This document shows positions 12,740 through 23,472 of a stretch of DNA of 64,000 nucleotides, piece by piece. A model generated the notes under the pieces. That model worked only from the letters and a program-made list of their open reading frames with translations, searched no databases and was not told the origin of the DNA. The stretch is from Chalciporus piperatus (lineage: Eukaryota; Basidiomycota; Agaricomycetes; Boletales; Boletaceae), in contig JBBPTG010000112.1 of NCBI GenBank assembly GCA_038093975.1, positions 20,658 through 84,657 of the forward strand, in the 5' to 3' direction. Positions within the stretch are counted from its first letter, which is position 1. Every line of letters begins with the position of its first letter. The translations under genes were made by a program, and so were the position numbers.

Positions 12740-13275
12740 AGGGATGGATGTGTCGAAGCCAAACGTGCCGCTACCCACATAACCATATAAACATATCTAT
12801 CCTAACCATTCCGCCTCTACCCTGGACCGCACTCGCAATTAGAAATATCATATTGCCGTTCGTGTCATAGGACTCGGCTTCGGGTTTGATTACACAGAAA
12901 ATCAAAAAAGATTCGGAGCCTTGACGAACTGGCGATACGATGGATTTTTTATGTATTCCATCTCCCTTGATACCCATGCCTGTACCATAATCTCGATATA
13001 CTTGATGGACCTACTTAGCTCGCGGAGAATCTGGGCGAAGACATTCGTATACGTACTGCAATGCCTGTATCTCGATCAACCCACTATTGCGACCGAATAT
13101 ATCATCTTTCGAAGGTTCCAGTTGGATACTGCAAGTTTGTTCCAAGTGATTATCGCTTTGTTTTTCGAAAGCAATCTATGACTCGCACTCTGATACAACA
13201 GGCTCGCATCTGCAACTTACAGCTGGAGCTGCTAACCGGTCAATCCTCCATAGAAACACCATTGTCTTTGGTCGT
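12740..13275. other. Intergenic, nothing recognised
   Basis: AT-richer spacer between the convergent MFS gene and the first Cys-rich gene. No coding or RNA signal is seen. Confidence 0.4.
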
Positions 13276-14764
13276 CTACAAATGGTCCTAGAGAGGAGTA
13301 AAGCTGTCGACGCATTCGAAAAATAAGCCCCGAGCGCCCGTGCTTACCTGCTCTCCAGCAGACCTTGGAGGACGCGAAGCCATATAGGGCGGATCCTCGA
13401 TCGGAGATACGTAACATCTCGTGCACACCGTTGTGTTGGAAGACGAATGCTGAGACTGTTGGGTACACACGCCACAAATACGATTGTTGCAAGAGGAGCA
13501 TCTGAGTGTACGAGGAGAGCAACCATCACAGATGGGACCGTGGCATTCCTCGCATCGTTCGACGAACGTGACTGCGGATGTCTGGTCTTCTCCAAGGATG
13601 GGTTCCTCTTCGATACAATCGTTGCAAAGTCGGGGTTTCTTGCAGGTGCGACAGATTTCACAGTAGTCGCACCCATGATATTGCAGGCAGTAGGTACGCC
13701 TACAACGGGGACAGGTGGTAAACCGTGGGCAGGCAAAGCCACCGGCGCCGTCTGTGCAGACGTTGCAAGTCCATGTGAAACCACATACGCAACCACGTCC
13801 CCGAATGTCGGCGACGCAGTCAGGGCAGTAGCTTCCGGGGATATGGAGACGACGCGGCAGCCCAATTAATGATGGGCAGACAGCTAAATCACCACTGCAG
13901 GATTGCCAGCTCGACGCAATTCCAGCCTCGACGCAAAACGCGCATGGGCCCGGTTTTCGTGGATGAGACCTCTTGATCGACTCTTGGTCCGACTCGGATA
14001 AGCCCGCGAGCTCCTCGGAGCTCAATGTGACATGCCCAAAGCACCATTCTAGGTCTGGGGGATCTCTCCAGAGTTGGCAAGTTGGACATTGGACGAGAGC
14101 AGCGTCAATGCCTTTGGTGTTTAAGCATTGATGACATGAGAAGATCGACCGAATGTCGCACCACTGACCCTCGGTCGCGACTGAGGCCGGACAGCCACGA
14201 GGGCAAGCTACGACGGCATCGCAGTCGCGACACGTGCGGAGGAGCTTACGACACAAAGGGCAAGTCAACAGGTCAACTTGAAGGAAGGGACTTGAGTCGA
14301 CGATGACGCCAAGTTGGATCAATCGATCCCGAAACTTCTGCAGGAAATGAGACGTATTCAGTTTGTAGGGCTAGAATGGCTCGTACCTGTGTCCTTTTCA
14401 AGAGATTGTTGGCATACTTTCGCAGCTCCATAGCAGCATCTGTGGCTTCGACAGAGAATATGTCGCCAGGCTCGGGGTGGTGGTCACTGGCAGCTTCTGA
14501 GATTTGCAGCGTTTTGAGGTCGATATCGATATCGTACTCAGGGGGAGTTCTCTGTGAAGTGGGCCTACATCGCACGGAAACTTGCAGTCTGGAGAGCTCG
14601 GAGAAATCAGGGGCAGGCTGAAGGTGAAAAACAACGATATTCGTGCGGGAATGCAAGTTGAGGTCCTTGAGAAGTTTTAAGGCGTGTGTGTGGATGGATG
14701 GGCTGGAATCGTAGTAGAACCAAGTTTGAATACTGAGGAACGTGGTCATCGGGACGGTGGTCAT
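13276..14764 (-). CDS. Multi-CxxC cysteine-rich protein, array copy A
   Basis: First of three paralogs. Exons complement(13276-13287, 13348-14337, 14387-14764), about 459 residues. The N-terminal exon (about 126 residues) is not Cys-rich and contains PDFSELSRLQVSVRCR and AMELRKYANNLL. The large second exon holds an uninterrupted chain of CxxC pairs: CPLC, CRDC, CHQC, CPTC, CAFC, CPDC, CNVC, CPRC, CEIC, CKKPRLCNDC, CEEC, CSSC, CTRC. Such spacing normally means stacked zinc-binding ribbons or RING-like fingers. The last intron (13288-13347) leaves a terminal exon of three codons. I do not recognise a named family; a role in ubiquitin transfer or nucleic-acid binding would be pure guess. The ATG was preferred over an upstream in-frame TTG because copy C has an ATG at the same place. 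Confidence 0.7.
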
Positions 14765-15022
14765 CTTGCTGCAGTCTTGCAAGGTGATGGAAGTTGGAAC
14801 AAAGGCTTGGTCTGTACATATTACTACTGCCTATTAGAGCTCGAGCTTTGGGATACAATCACTAACTTCAAGTTGTCGTAGTTCTCTCCGTTTTTCCTGA
14901 TCACCCTGTCCTCGGTGATCTCGCAAACATCTCAGGTTCCCCCAGGGAATGCAGTGTGACAGAACAAGAGGGTCAACGTGGAATTGGTATACATTACTTT
15001 GGAACATGATCATCCACACCAT

Positions 15023-16571
15023 CTACTCATCATCATCTTCACAACGGAGCTCATAGCAGACAGCATACCACCCATCACAATTGCGGCAAGGTGGTTCCTC
15101 GGAGCAGGAGCAGAGGACGAAGACGTCCTTCACCGACGGGAGATGTTTAGATATGAATCGCGCCACACTTCCTGAATCACCAATCGGAGAGTCCAGAAAA
15201 TTTAGCGTTGTGAGAGGAGTGTTGCAGATTTTGGCATCTGCATCTTGTGGAACCTGCCTAGCATCGACACACAGGGTGAGCTCTTGAAGCTGCTGGCAAG
15301 ATCCAACCAAAGCCAGAACTCCACTGAGAGTTGGATGCTTAACCAACGGCCGTGATGCCGCCCAGCAAGTTAGCTTCAAGACCTGGAGAGACCGAGGACA
15401 ACCGAAAGCGGCTAACTGGTCATCGTCGGTGGAGATATTACCCAGATCGATCACGAGTGTCTCCAGGCGACGGAAGGATGGAAGAAGAGAGGAGAGGCCT
15501 AAGGATAGACAGCCAGGTGTGAATCGACTGTCCCCAGCCGCGAGTCGGATTGTTTGTAGGGAATCGGCATGTCCAGTAGAGGCCAGTGCTTTGAAGAATG
15601 CATATACACTGGAAGCAGCGGGTCGAGCCCCGTCGATGAAGATGTCAATGTAGTCGGACGCCTGGTGCCGAGGTCGTAGTAAATTGACGACAAAATTGAG
15701 ATCCCAGACCCGCAGCGAAACATGCTTAGCATGGAGAAACGGAATGTCACTGGGGGTCCCAACGAAGTTTCAAGCGTTGTCGATTGACTGCGGAGAACTA
15801 CTGCGGATAACCCTCTGGGCAGGGAAGAGAGGTAAAGATTTTCGAAGGTGATGTGATCAATGAAGGCGTTCAGGGAGATGTACTGGAGGTTCTTGAAGCA
15901 AGAGAAGTCAGGGACGTGGTGCAGGATTTGTGGGGGCCCCTCTGCTTCCTTTTATAGGGAGTGTGAAGGTTCTGAGATTCGGACAGATTTGATGCAAGTC
16001 CCAGAGGAATGTCTGTACTCCGTCGACCTTTCTAGCAAATACGACTTCCAGAGAGGTGATTTTAGGAGTGTCAATCAGAAGGCGAGTGAGTATGGCAATG
16101 GGTACAGTGCCAATACCGAAACAGCGGGGACGGGTCTCGTTAAAGATGAGACAGGTGAGGTTGGGAAAGAATGGGGGGGATTGCAAGCTTATGTGTCGTA
16201 GAAACTGCATAGAAGCAGAGTCGCACAAATAGAGTTTCCTAATCCGTGGGGAGTATCGACGAATGATGTTCGAGTCTGCCAGTGTGATGAGAGGATACCG
16301 ATGCTGAGTAGAAGAAAAAACTCGTTTACCAGCTTCCTCTTATCCGGATGTCGTATTTGCTCCGGCCCTCCGGGTCTCCTCCATACTTAGTACCGAATAA
16401 GTGGTTTGAGCGAACCAATTTCGCGCCACAAGTCTGAGCCAAGGCAAGTAGCGTTTGTTGTTCATACGCCAGGAAATCGTCATCATAATAAAGGGAGGCA
16501 TAATATTCTGAGAGATGGTCTAATATGTTGTGGAACAGATCTGGGAATAGAAGCGGGTTGCGCGTGTCCAT
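15023..16571 (-). pseudogene. F-box/leucine-rich-repeat-like gene with apparent frameshifts
   Basis: The N-terminus (NPLLFPDLFHNILDHLSE, then LLALAQTCGAKLV) resembles a fungal F-box, and the body is rich in leucine-spaced segments (FPNLTCLIFNE, CPNLRTFTLPI, RSLQVLKLTCW, LQELTLCVD). F-box proteins recruit substrates to SCF ubiquitin ligases. The frame of the coding-like sequence changes near 16340 (exon 1 end), near 15940 (a GGGGCCCCC run) and near 15765 (a CCCCC run). The last two shifts cancel, and no splice sites explain them. An intron with its acceptor at about 16280 (reading YPLITLADSN) is likely. Either the gene is decaying or the assembly has homopolymer errors. It lies on the same strand as the flanking Cys-rich copies A and B, which may be chance. 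Confidence 0.55.
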
Positions 16572-17010
16572 GTCAGAAGAGTATACCGTAACTTTGTCCA
16601 GATGATGATTGAGTAGACCCCCTTTCAGGGGGTTAAAGTATGTACCTCCAAGACACAGAAAACGGCCAGTGCACATTTCATATCAGCCATATGTCGGACC
16701 AATCGCGCGATTGCAAGTGCTATCATTATACCGTAGACAATGATTCTGGGGATTAAAAGATACATGTAGAGGAGTGGGGTCGCCAATACTCCGAAAATAT
16801 TTCTCTCACTCCGATGCTATGAATAATCATATCCAAGCTATACGAGCCCTATCTTAATGAGTTTCAGTTGAGAGGAAAACTGACCGGTCAACGGACCCTC
16901 AACCCATTATCAAAACATCATTAATTGTCTTTGTTCATCAAACCCGAATCCTAGAGGCAAGTAAAGCTATCGACGAATTCGAAAATTGGTCACGAACTTC
17001 CATAACTTAC

Positions 17011-18393
17011 CTACTCCTCGACACAGGGGCCCTTCTCTCTTTGATCCCAGGCACAAGTCGTGCATATTGGTAAATTGCAACGAGTACAATGGGGCCCGGT
17101 AGTACACTGGCCACAAATACAACATTTGCAAAAGTGGCATATGAGTGTACGAGGAGAGCATCCGTCACAGATGACACCATCACATTTCCAGTACTCGCAC
17201 CGTTTCACAAAGGTGATTACAGCTGCCCGGTCTTCTCCAGGGGTGGGTTCCTCCTCGATACAATCATTGCAGAGTCCGGGCTTCTTGCATGTATAGCAGA
17301 TTTGACAATACTTGCGACAACGTCCATGGTATCCCAGGCAGTAGGTGCGTCCACAACGAGGACAGGTTGTATGAGATGCAAAAGGTTCATCCGAGCAGAC
17401 GTCGCAAACCCATATAAAATCACATTCGCAAACACGTCCCTTAATACTAGTGGAGCAGTCTGGGCAGAATGCTTCATAGAAACCGGTGGATGGCCAAGGG
17501 TGTGATGGACAGCAAGAACCATGGCAATATTTCCATTCGGGCGCGAGTCCCGCAACGACACAATCACTGCATGGGCCCAGCTTCCGTGGATGAGACCTCT
17601 CGACCGCTGACTCGAGATCTGACTTAGGTAGGCTCCCGGGGCTCGGAACGATCTGCCCGAGGCACAAGTTCATCCGCCCCCTATATCTCCAGAGTTGGCA
17701 AGTCTGACACTGGACAACAGTAGCGTCGAGTTTGGTGTCCAAGCATTGGCGACATGAGAATATGGTAGTGTTAGTGCACCACTGACCGTCGGTCGCAGCT
17801 GAGGCTGGACAAGTATGACTTGGGCAAGCCACGACGAGATTGCAGTCAAAACAACTCTCAAGATGCCCGCGACACAAAGGGCAGGTCAACAGGTCAACTT
17901 GAAGCAGGGACTTGAGTCGGTGATGACGGCAAGTTGGATCAATCGATCCCGATACTTCTGCGGGTCGAGAGAGGAATGAGTCATATTCAGTCTGTGGGGT
18001 TACAATGGCACGTACCTGCATCCTTGTCAAGAGATTGTTGGCATACCTTTGGAGCTCCTTGGCTGCATTTGTGGCTACAACGGATGATATGCGAGGCACA
18101 GTACTAGTGGCGGGATCAGCGCCTGAGCTTTGCAGCGTATTCAAGTTGAGGTCGATGTCATATCGGTCGGCAACTTGGAAATATGGAGTGGTCTTGCCAC
18201 ATCGAACCGAAACGAACAATCCGGAGAGCTCAGAAAGATCAGGAATAGGTTGAAAGAAAAAGACGACGTCGTCAACTCTGTGATCAAAGTCAAGGCCATC
18301 GAGAAGTTCCTGAATGTAGATATGGAAGCGCGGACGTTCGACGTAATCATCTGGGAAAATCTGGGCATGCGTGAACATGGTCGGGGCGGTCAT
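17011..18393 (-). CDS. Multi-CxxC cysteine-rich protein, array copy B (intron readable as coding)
   Basis: Second paralog, one uninterrupted frame of 460 residues. The N-terminal part has PDLSELSGLFVSVRCG and QRYANNLLTRMQ; the C-terminal part repeats the CxxC series (CPLC, CRQC, CQTC, CSDC, CPDC, CDVC, CPRC, CQIC, CKKPGLCNDC, CHFC, CTRC). The 58-nt intron seen in copy C is present here base for base (17958-18015), but a one-base deletion just downstream (17915-17925 region) puts the unspliced message in frame and the spliced message out of frame. The frame ends with a TAG at 17011-17013, directly before a GTAAG donor where copies A and C have CAG or an equivalent codon. The protein therefore differs from its relatives at both places. 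Function unknown, probably zinc-binding. Confidence 0.65.
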   Translation of the reverse strand: MTAPTMFTHAQIFPDDYVERPRFHIYIQELLDGLDFDHRVDDVVFFFQPIPDLSELSGLFVSVRCGKTTPYFQVADRYDIDLNLNTLQSSGADPATSTVPRISSVVATNAAKELQRYANNLLTRMQVRAIVTPQTEYDSFLSRPAEVSGSIDPTCRHHRLKSLLQVDLLTCPLCRGHLESCFDCNLVVACPSHTCPASAATDGQWCTNTTIFSCRQCLDTKLDATVVQCQTCQLWRYRGRMNLCLGQIVPSPGSLPKSDLESAVERSHPRKLGPCSDCVVAGLAPEWKYCHGSCCPSHPWPSTGFYEAFCPDCSTSIKGRVCECDFIWVCDVCSDEPFASHTTCPRCGRTYCLGYHGRCRKYCQICYTCKKPGLCNDCIEEEPTPGEDRAAVITFVKRCEYWKCDGVICDGCSPRTLICHFCKCCICGQCTTGPHCTRCNLPICTTCAWDQREKGPCVEE

Positions 18394-18668
18394 GCTGCTG
18401 CAGTAGTGGCGGGCAATGGAAGTCGAATGGAAAGAAGGCTTCCTACTATGGCATTGATAGTAATCTGCTATCGGCCGAGGCTCCCCGAACCATCCATCTT
18501 GTCACCGCCTTCCCTATGAAGGGTGATATATCTTATTGCAGCTGGGGCTTGGGAATACAATCATTGTATTAGGTGTGCAGTGATCTGAGAGGGTAAGCTG
18601 GCACTATGGGACGCTATTTCCCTGCTCGGCACGCCAGAACTGCGCACGGTTAACCCGTCATCAAAACG

Positions 18669-20145
18669 TCAGTCCTAGAGATGTCAAGATGTCAACAAAT
18701 TTGAATACAGGTCGTGGACATCTATACTTGCCTGCTCTTCGCCGGACTTGGGTGGACTTGGTACCATGTGGTCCGAATAGTCAGCACATTCCAAGCATAT
18801 CGGAATATCGCAAGAAGAATCATGACGCGAAACGACACAGGAGCCACAAACGCGATCCTTGCAAACGCAACACATCAGTTTGCGAGGAGAGCAGGTTGCG
18901 CAGATGAGACCCCGGCATTGGTCACATCGGTCAACGAATGTGACTGGAGATGTTTGCTCTTCTTCAAGGGTGTCTTCTTCTTCTACGCAATCATCACAGA
19001 GCCCGGGTTTCTTGCAGGTGCGACAGATTCGACAGTATTCGCACCCTGGGTTGAAGAAGCAGTAGGTGCGCCGACAACGGGGGCAAGAAGTGTAAAGCAA
19101 AGAAGTGATGCGGTCCTGATCCTCGGCGCATACATCGCATGTCCATATGAAACCACATACGCAACCACGACCCCGAATTTCGGAGACGCAGTCTGGGCAG
19201 TAGCTTCCGTGGAGACGGAAGTGACTCGGCCTCCCAAGTTTTGATGGGCAGACATCTACATCACCATTGCAGCGTTTCCATCTGGAGGCAACTCCTACCC
19301 CGGCGCAAGACGAGCATGGGCCCGGTTTTCGTGGATGAGACCTCTTGATCGACTCGCGGTCCAACTCAGGTAAGCCCACGAGCTCGGAGTTCGAGGTGAT
19401 ACGCCCAAAGCACCAGTCTAGGGTTGGGCTATATCTCCAGAGTTGGCAAGTTGGACATTGGACGAGAGTAGCGTCAAGGCCTTTTGTGTCCAAGCACTGA
19501 CGACAGGAGAACACCGCCCGGCGATCATCGTCGCACCACTGACCCTCTGTCGCAGTCGAGGCCAGACAGCTTTGATTAGGGCAAGCTACGACGGCATCGC
19601 AGTCAGCACAGCTCTCGAGACGCCTGTGACACAAAGGGCAAGTCAACAGGTCAACTTGAAGGAAGGGACTAGAGTCGGTGATGACGGCAAGCTGGATCAA
19701 TCGATCCCGATACTTCTGCGGGTCGAGAGAGGAATGAGTCATATTCAGTCTGTGGGGTTACAATGGCACGTACCTGCATCCTTGTCAAGAGATTGTTGGC
19801 ATATTTTCGCAGCTCCATTGCAGCATCTGTGGCTTCGACCGATAATATGTCGCCAGGCTCAGTGGCGTGGTCACTGGCAGCGTCTGAGATTTGCAGCGTA
19901 TTGAGGTCGATATCGTATTGCTCAGGGGGAATGTACTGTGAAGCGTGCCTACATCGCACGGAAACTTGCAATTTGGAGAGTTCGGAGAGATCAGGAGTAG
20001 GCCGAAAGTGAAAAATGGCGGTATTTGTGCGGGAAAGGGGGCTGAGGGCCTTGAGAAGTTGCCAGATGTGTGAGTGGAGGGATGGGGTGGGATAAACTTG
20101 GTTGAACCTTTTGATACGGATGGACGTGGCCATCGGGGTGGTCAT
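18669..20145 (-). CDS. Multi-CxxC cysteine-rich protein, array copy C
   Basis: Third paralog. Exons complement(18669-18674, 18732-19715, 19774-20145), about 453 residues. The first exon has PDLSELSKLQVSVRCR and AAMELRKYANNLLTRMQ. After the 58-nt intron the frame resumes at KYRDRLIQLAVITD and runs into the CxxC chain (CPLC, CADC, CRQC, CPTC, CSSC, CPDC, CDVC, CPRC, CRIC, CKKPGLCDDC, CDQC, CCVC). The last intron would be a GC..AG intron (18675-18731) leaving one codon plus a stop; this mirrors the GT..AG intron at the same site in copy A. If that intron is not used the frame runs a further 15 or so residues to about 18684. Upstream at 20204-20480 lies a decayed relative. Confidence 0.7.
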
Positions 20146-20203
20146 CTTGCTGCAGTCTTGCAAGGTGATGGAAGTCGGATGGTAAGATACTATTTTTGAT
20201 CAA

Positions 20204-20480
20204 TCGATCCCGGAAATTCTGTCCACAGAGAGACTGAGCCGTTTCACGTCCGGTGAGAGGGTAAATACTTGCTTGAACCCCCTTCAGGATCCTGGCAAAC
20301 CTTTGGAGCCGGGTCGATCGCGGATCCCGCCAGACAATACCAGAAGGTCCGCAGACCTGCAGTCAATATCGTAATGATCAGCGAGCTGTGGACTGTGGGG
20401 ATTGACCAAAAGAAGCGATTTAGATAGCTCGGGCCTTCGGCGAAGTCACCCGTCCGCTGAAGGAAGAAAAGATGTCGGAA
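20204..20480 (-). pseudogene. Decayed fourth copy of the Cys-rich family (N-terminal part)
   Basis: The minus strand reads FFLQRTGDFAEGPSYLNRFF and then HSSLIITI. This aligns in order with the first exon of copy B (FFFQPIPDLSELSGLFVSVR and DRYDIDL). The DNA near 20204-20216 matches the family's exon-2 start (GATCAATCGATCCCG), and the stretch near 20270-20320 matches the exon-1 end (GGCAAACCTTTGGAGC). No CxxC part follows. It is a truncated relic directly upstream of copy C, which may now lie in copy C's promoter. Confidence 0.5.
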
Positions 20481-20767
20481 GTACAAGGATCGAGCTTAAG
20501 TGACTATTGATGTTAGGACTGGATCGTTTGTATTGGTCCGCTTTCAAGAGCGTGGGCTTGGGGGTGGCCATCCTGGTACTTAGAGTCTAGTGAGTCTAGT
20601 GACGGACAATGGATTCAAGTTCATGGTCAGTTCGGACTTCGGAGCAACCGAGAATCACGTGCTGTAATGTCACCTGATCACGGCGGTCCTCCAATCGGGA
20701 CTTGAAAATCAACTTCTTGACTCTTACAGTTCCCTCGAGTCCCCCATTTCTTTCACTTTTCGTCAAA

Positions 20768-23096
20768 ATGGACGTCGACATGAAGCCCAAGGAGGACCGT
20801 GAGTATGACCGCGACAGGGACCGCGACAGAGAACGCGACCGAGACCGAGACCGCGACCGTGACCGTGATCGCAGAGATCGTGATAGGGACCGTGACCGCG
20901 AAAGAGACAGAGACAGAGACCGGAGCGGAAGGGAGTCTGGTACGTCTTGATTTGACCTCCCACTCCAGCTTAGTTTACATTTTCACAGGTCGCAGTCGGC
21001 GCACTGATCACTGGGAGCCTGAAGGGGGGCGGAACGGCGAGGTCAGTTTTGGTGTCTCATTTTCGCAAAGCTGGATTCCATTTTCCCCCTTTACCCCATT
21101 TTAGCGCCGTAAGCGCTCCCGCAGTCGCACGCGGTCTAGGTCTCCCCGCAGGCGTTCTGCGTCAGCACCCCGTGAGCGTAAACACTCCCGTCGTTCGCGT
21201 TCCCGAACCCACTCACGCAGCCCATCTCGGACTCGTTCGCGGAGCCGCGATCGCAAGCCTGCTGACCCATTCGCTCGCTCGCTCGGGGGCCCAATGAATG
21301 CTCCTCACGAAGAAGCTGTCGAATTTGCAAAGATCAGCAAGAGAGAACACCGAGTTTACGTTGGCAATCTCAGCTATGACGTCAAGTACCGCGACCTAAT
21401 GGAATTTATGAGGGGAGGTGGGTTGGGGAATCTCAGATTAGACATTTTTTCTTTGCATGGATTGGGGGGTCTGGCCGCGAGTGGAGGAGTGGCTGTGTTT
21501 TAGTGGCCTTGGCCGTTTTTTCTTCCCCGGTTTTGCCGTTGTTGGATGGTTGGAATGTTCGAGAGGATATTGATGGGAGTTTTTCTTTTGGGGATTAATA
21601 GCTGGGGAGGTCCTCTTCGCCGAAGTTCTCATCACGCCCACGGGTATTTCTAAAGGATGCGGGTATGTTCTGGTCACTTGCTGAATTGCCCTTCCGGCTT
21701 AAATTCATTGCAGTATTGTGGAATTTGCATCTCCGGAGGATTCCCAGAGAGCTATCCGCGAACTCTCTGAAGTAGCCCTCCTGGGTCGCCCAGTATTCAT
21801 TCGTGAGGTAAGTAATCGGGTTATCCCCATCGTTTTCGCTAGACTCATTACCGTTCTAGGATCGTGAAGACGAATCGCGATTCGGTGCTACTCCCGTACC
21901 AGGCAAGATTGGTATGGCGATGGCTGGACAAGGGCTCCATGCGCAACCGCCCCCACGGCCTCCTCACCACAATCATTTTGGTACGCAACAAAATCCAGGG
22001 AACCAATTATATGTTGGCAATGTGAGCATACAGTCTTTGACCTAATGTCTGCTAACTCGGCGATGTAGCTACCCTACCAAGCGGGATGGCAGGACTTGAA
22101 AGATCTGTTCCGAGCGGCTGGGAACATCATCCGCGCAGACATTAACATTGGTGCTGATGGTCGCCCCAAGGGCTCAGGAACTGTAGTTTTCGAGACTCAG
22201 AAGGACGCCCAACAAGCCATCAGTGCGTTCCGATGCTGCTTATAGCTCACGAATCATCTCATCATGATCTAGACATGTACAATGGCTTTGATTGGTATGG
22301 CCGCACCCTCGAGGTTCGCGAGGTAAGCAGGTTCGCTGATTTTTGAGGTTCTGCATTTCAATGCATGTCCGTTCTAGGACCGTTACGCTGGCCTATCTGG
22401 GCCTGGTGCATTCCGCGGTGGACTTCGTGGTGGTATTGGTGGCCGTGGACTCCGTGGGGGCAGTTTCCGTGGGGGCAGCTTCCGTGGCAGCTTCAGAGGT
22501 GGGTATGCACCACAAGGACCTGGACGCGACTTCTCGAGCCAGGACATCTATGCGGACTACCCCGGCCCTGATCAAACGGGTGGTCACGGTGGTCTTCGCA
22601 TGGATAACTATGGGGGTGGTTATGGTGCTGCGGGTGCTGCGGGTGGCGCGGGTGCTGGGTACGGCTACGTCGAAGCCGAACCAAGTCAGCAAATCATGGT
22701 TCGCAATGTAGGTTCCTCTTCACTCATTATTCGGAGTTGGCCTAACATAGATCCTCAGCTGCCATGGTCGACTGCGAACGAAGACCTCGTTGAGCTGTTC
22801 GAGACTACCGGACAGGTCGAGCTCGCCGAAATTCTGTTTGACGGAACGAGATCAAAGGGATGCGGTGTCGTCCAATTTGCTCAAGTGCCGGAGGCAGAGA
22901 CCGCCATCGGTACGTCTGCGCTGTGCTTGCTACACTTTTTTGCTTTAGCTGACTTATTTCTTCTTTAATAGCCAAGTTCCAGCATTACATGTATGGTGGT
23001 CGTCCATTGGACGTTCGTTTCAACGATCGCTGGCATACCTTCTCGCCCACTGCCGCAAAGGGCGGACAGGCCATGCCCGTACAAGCCGACATGTGA
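20768..23096 (+). CDS. RNA-binding protein with RD/RS-rich N-terminus and three RRMs (Gbp2/Hrb1-like)
   Basis: Nuclear RNA-binding protein of the hnRNP/SR-like kind; Gbp2 and Hrb1 relatives accompany mRNA during splicing quality control and export. Eleven exons: 20768-20939, 20989-21041, 21105-21417, 21602-21662, 21714-21807, 21860-22021, 22069-22222, 22273-22322, 22378-22707, 22759-22909, 22972-23096; phases close at 554 residues. Order: alternating Arg-Asp tract (residues about 13-52), Arg-Ser tract (RKRSRSRTRSRSPRRRS), RRM1 (HRVYVGNLSYDVKYRDL ... SKGCGIVEF), RRM2 (QLYVGNLPYQAGWQDLKDLF ... GTVVFE), a Gly/Arg-rich RGG-like linker, and RRM3 (IMVRNLPWSTANEDLVELF ... GVVQF). The RS tract is a natural substrate for SRPK kinases, and an SRPK-like kinase lies at 44666-46135, though linkage proves nothing. 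Confidence 0.9.
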
Positions 23097-23472
23097 TGCG
23101 GTCGTGCTTTGCGCTAGTTCCCTTTGGGAAAACCTCCTGCTGTTGGTCGTCGATGACGGTGGGGAAAAAAGTGAATTCGTTTATGTGGTGTTCATCTCCT
23201 TCCATGTTTTTTCTCAGAGTAGTGCATATTGTCGTTTCGAATTAAAAATTGAAGATAGTGTTCGACTGTCTGTTATTTTTTCTCTGTCGTGAGCCTGTGT
23301 CATGGTCGACCATATCTTAATGAAACTCCACATGACTTTATTGCAAACGACTGAATGACAAATATCCACAACGAGCAAATATTACGAGGCGGCCAGCAAA
23401 AAAATGAGATGAAAGAAAGACCACACCATCCACACGCACCCGCGCGTCTCCCAAACACATCACACATACCGC

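Noticed and set aside
13447..13869. 140-codon plus-strand frame
   Set aside because: Antisense to the CxxC region of Cys-rich copy A; equivalent shadows occur in copies B and C.
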